This document shows positions 61,861 to 64,000 of a stretch of 64,000 bases of DNA, piece by piece. The position numbers and the translations under genes are program-made. The stretch's first letter is position 1. The number at the start of each line of letters is the position of its first letter. The notes beneath the pieces were generated by a model that was not told the DNA's origin, did not search any database, and saw only the letters and a program-made list of their open reading frames with translations. The stretch is from Streptomyces sp. AP-93 (lineage in GTDB: Bacteria > Actinomycetota > Actinomycetes > Streptomycetales > Streptomycetaceae): positions 62,001 through 126,000 of the forward strand of contig NZ_JALGBX010000014.1 in assembly GCF_022808175.1 (NCBI RefSeq), given 5' to 3'.

Positions 61861-61896
61861 GATCGGCCGCCGCCCGCTAGAGGGCGACGGCCGATC
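61861..61896 (-). terminator. Terminator after the M6 protease gene
   Basis: GATCGGCCGCCGCCC and its near complement (61882-61896) form a 14-15 bp stem with one mismatch and loop GCTAGA, just downstream of the protease stop. Confidence 0.8.
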
Positions 61897-61922
61897 ATGC
61901 TTTGACCTGCGGTTTTACTGAA

Positions 61923-64000
61923 TTACTGAACGGACGGGCCGACCTCGACCGTCATGACGAGACCGTCGTAGGTCTCCTTCACGATCTTGATCTTGGTGTT
62001 GGTGTCAGTGACCTTCACCGAGCCGGTCGGGTTCTCGTCGTAGAAGTACTTGCCCTTGTGGTCGTCGAAGACGAGCTGCGCGGGCTTCGGCTTCAGGAAG
62101 AGCTCCGAGCCGTTCTTGTGCAGGGTGATCGCGTCCGTCTTGTACGCGCTGAAGGCGGCGTCGTACGGCTGGATCTTGTTGCGCAGCAGGGTGCCGTCCG
62201 ACCACTTCATCGGCTTGGCGTTGGCGTCGATCGGAAGGATCAGACCGGAGCCGTGGTGCTGGCTGGTGTTGTTGTCCTTCTGGGAGGTGTCCCACTGCCA
62301 GATCAGGAGGCCGTCCTGGTAGGCGTAGTGCTCGACCCAGTTCGGCTTGGTGTTGGCGAAGCCGAAGTTGTACGGACCGACCTTGAGGGTCTTGTCGTAC
62401 GAGACGTAGCGGCGGTTCTCGGCCAGGTAGTACTGGGCGTACTCCTTGGTGAAACCGGCGCCGATGCGGGAGAAGCCCTTGCCGGTCCAGCCGTTGTCGC
62501 CGGCCTCGGCACCGTCGGTGAACAGCGTGGCACCGTCCGCCGTGATGCTGAGGGCGTCGCCGGTGAAGCCCTTGCCGCCCGCGCCGCCGTCCGTCTGGTA
62601 GCGGAAGCGGAGGTCGACCTTCTTGCCCGCGTAGGCGTTCAGCGAGTAGTTCAGGTTCTTCCAGCTGCCCGAGACGCCGGTGAGCGACGGGCTGTTGGAG
62701 GCGTCGACCGGGATGTCCACGCCGTCGGCGGTGCCGGCCAGCGCGGTCCAGGTGGCGCCACCGTCGGTGGAGACCTCGGTGTACAGGAAGTCGTACTCCG
62801 CCTCGATGTCCCACCAGCCCTTGAGGGACAGGGCCGCGGAGGACTTGCCGGTCAGGTCGACCGAGCGGGTGAGGGTGTTCTTGAGGTCGTCACCCATGTT
62901 GCTCCACCACTGCGAGGAACCCTCGGCGGGAGCGACGATGTCGGTCTTGACCGGCTTCTTCGGCAGCTCGACGAGGAGCGCCTGCTTGTCCTTGGTGTTG
63001 TACGCCGAGACCCCCAGCTTGTGGGTGGACTTCGTCGCGGCCTTGGCCACGTCGTAGTTCAGCCAGCCCAGCTGGAACTTGTCCCAGGCGGTCATGTCGC
63101 CCGGGAGGTCGCCTATGGAGTCCTTGCCCTCGCCGAGCCAGGAGCCGGCCGACATCAGGGACCAGAAGCCGACCGAGTTCTCGCCGCCACCGGAGGTGTC
63201 GTAGAGGTCGGGCAGGCCCAGGTCGTGGCCGTACTCGTGCGCGAAGACGCCGAGGCCGCCGTTCTCGGGCTGCATCGTGTAGTCGCCGACCCAGATGCCG
63301 GTGTTGCCGATCTGGGTGCCGCCGGCCTTGTTGTTCGCGGGGCCGTTCTTGCCGGCCTCGGTCCCGTAGGCGTACCAGCGGTGGGCCCACAGGGCGTTGG
63401 TGCCCTGCACGCCGCCGCCGGCCGACTCGTCCTCGCCCGCGTGGACGATCTGGAAGTGGTCGATGTAGCCGTCGGACTCGTTGAAGTTGCCGTCGCCGTC
63501 GAAGTCGTAGCGGTCCCAGAGGTCGTACTGGGCCATCTGCGCCTTGATCTCGGCGTCGGTCTTGCCGGCCTTCTTCTGGGCCTCGGCCCAGGCGGTCACG
63601 CCGTCCTTGACCGTATCCCAGACGTTGGCGCAGTTGGACTGGCCGCAGTAGTTCGAGCCGTAACGGGCCTCGTTGTACGGGACCTTGACCCAGTCGGCGA
63701 CCTCACCCTCGACCGAGTAACGGCCCGAGGAGGTCTTCTCGTAGTAGGTCTTCAGCGAGTTCTTGCCCTTGCCGGTACCGAAGTACAGGTCCTGGAAGTA
63801 CGCGCGGTTGAAGTCCTTGCGCCACGCCGTGCTGTTGTTCACCGCACGGTCGGGCTGGGCGATCTGGTTGTGCAGCGGGCCCGGGTTGCCGCCGTACTTG
63901 GTCACCGGCGGCTTGGGGCCGGGGCCGTCCGGGTCGAACATGGTGGTGCTGTCCACCTGGTCGCCGAAGTCGACGAGGATCGTGAAGATCTTGTCGGTCT
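61923..64000 (-). CDS. Secreted M6/immune-inhibitor-A-like metalloprotease (5' end beyond window)
   Basis: The 3' part of a large exported zinc protease; the start lies beyond base 64000, and translation through the edge reads KIFTILVDFGDQVDSTT, so the frame is open there. The zinc motif is VFAHEYGHDLGLPDLYDTSG with a later Met-turn (LMSAGSW). Upstream VDSTTMF to RYDFDGDGNFNESDGYIDHF is typical of M6 peptidases. A C-terminal beta domain (about 250 residues) follows. Likely a secreted extracellular protease. Confidence 0.93.
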   Translation of the reverse strand, partial: TDKIFTILVDFGDQVDSTTMFDPDGPGPKPPVTKYGGNPGPLHNQIAQPDRAVNNSTAWRKDFNRAYFQDLYFGTGKGKNSLKTYYEKTSSGRYSVEGEVADWVKVPYNEARYGSNYCGQSNCANVWDTVKDGVTAWAEAQKKAGKTDAEIKAQMAQYDLWDRYDFDGDGNFNESDGYIDHFQIVHAGEDESAGGGVQGTNALWAHRWYAYGTEAGKNGPANNKAGGTQIGNTGIWVGDYTMQPENGGLGVFAHEYGHDLGLPDLYDTSGGGENSVGFWSLMSAGSWLGEGKDSIGDLPGDMTAWDKFQLGWLNYDVAKAATKSTHKLGVSAYNTKDKQALLVELPKKPVKTDIVAPAEGSSQWWSNMGDDLKNTLTRSVDLTGKSSAALSLKGWWDIEAEYDFLYTEVSTDGGATWTALAGTADGVDIPVDASNSPSLTGVSGSWKNLNYSLNAYAGKKVDLRFRYQTDGGAGGKGFTGDALSITADGATLFTDGAEAGDNGWTGKGFSRIGAGFTKEYAQYYLAENRRYVSYDKTLKVGPYNFGFANTKPNWVEHYAYQDGLLIWQWDTSQKDNNTSQHHGSGLILPIDANAKPMKWSDGTLLRNKIQPYDAAFSAYKTDAITLHKNGSELFLKPKPAQLVFDDHKGKYFYDENPTGSVKVTDTNTKIKIVKETYDGLVMTVEVGPSVQ

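Overview
The window is a stretch of Streptomyces chromosome (or a very close actinomycete). The support is very high GC with GC-rich third codon positions, frequent GTG starts, AGGAGG ribosome sites, and familiar streptomycete neighbourhoods: the nagF/nagE1/nagE2 GlcNAc phosphotransferase genes beside rph and rdgB, mec-cysO-cysM, clpS-DUF2017, pncB-pncA, and class E and class F sortases. Most of it reads as core chromosome. Small accessory insertions are two TnpB-family genes, a McrB-like plus nuclease gene, a tandem HNH gene pair beside an odd tRNA-like sequence, and intergenic repeats.

Layout. 0-7 kb: a secreted chitin/cellulose-active LPMO with DasR-like sites, an SPFH (band 7) membrane protein coupled to a cell-wall hydrolase-like protein, tRNA-Lys, and a class F sortase next to a protein with an LPHTV sorting signal. 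7-17 kb: a HAD phosphatase, then a minus-strand cluster that looks like aminophosphonate uptake and breakdown (GntR regulator, FAD oxidoreductase, phosphonatase-like hydrolase, ABC importer, AP-superfamily phosphodiesterase), with a shared operator-like motif at two promoters. 17-27 kb: an LADTG surface protein, intergenic repeats, a ROK regulator divergent from a Gfo/Idh/MocA oxidoreductase around a 25-bp palindrome, a solo tnpB, an FAH-family enzyme, a YidC-like protein, a sodium:solute symporter and a class E sortase. 27-31 kb: a SEC-C protein, a McrB N-domain/PD-(D/E)XK protein with a probable leaderless promoter, and an AbiEi/DUF559-like protein. 31-40 kb: a GNAT, small membrane proteins, a methyltransferase, DUF445, DUF1707, a TnpB-related gene lacking a visible zinc ribbon, and a three-gene ABC-2 exporter. 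40-46 kb: a class A penicillin-binding protein, a Gdx exporter behind a guanidine-III riboswitch, a GroES-like protein, Bcp peroxiredoxin, and paired HNH proteins. 46-52 kb: rdgB, rph and the DasR-controlled GlcNAc PTS. 52-64 kb: a metallo-beta-lactamase fold protein, PemK-like and DUF488 genes, the Mec/CysO/CysM cysteine pathway with a cysteine-containing leader peptide, an amino acid permease, clpS, NAD salvage genes behind a perfect palindrome, and the 3' part of a secreted M6 metalloprotease that runs off the right edge.

How parts fit together. DasR-type operators link chitin attack (LPMO, left end) with GlcNAc uptake (nag genes, near 49-52 kb). Two sortases and two different C-terminal sorting signals suggest separate surface-display routes. 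Mec, CysO and CysM form the protein-thiocarboxylate route to cysteine, and the leader peptide between mec and cysO suggests cysteine-responsive control. The items most worth following are the McrB-N/nuclease protein, the putative aminophosphonate regulon, the zinc-ribbon-less TnpB relative, the HNH pair with its tRNA-like neighbour, and the repeat element in frame inside the DUF488 gene.
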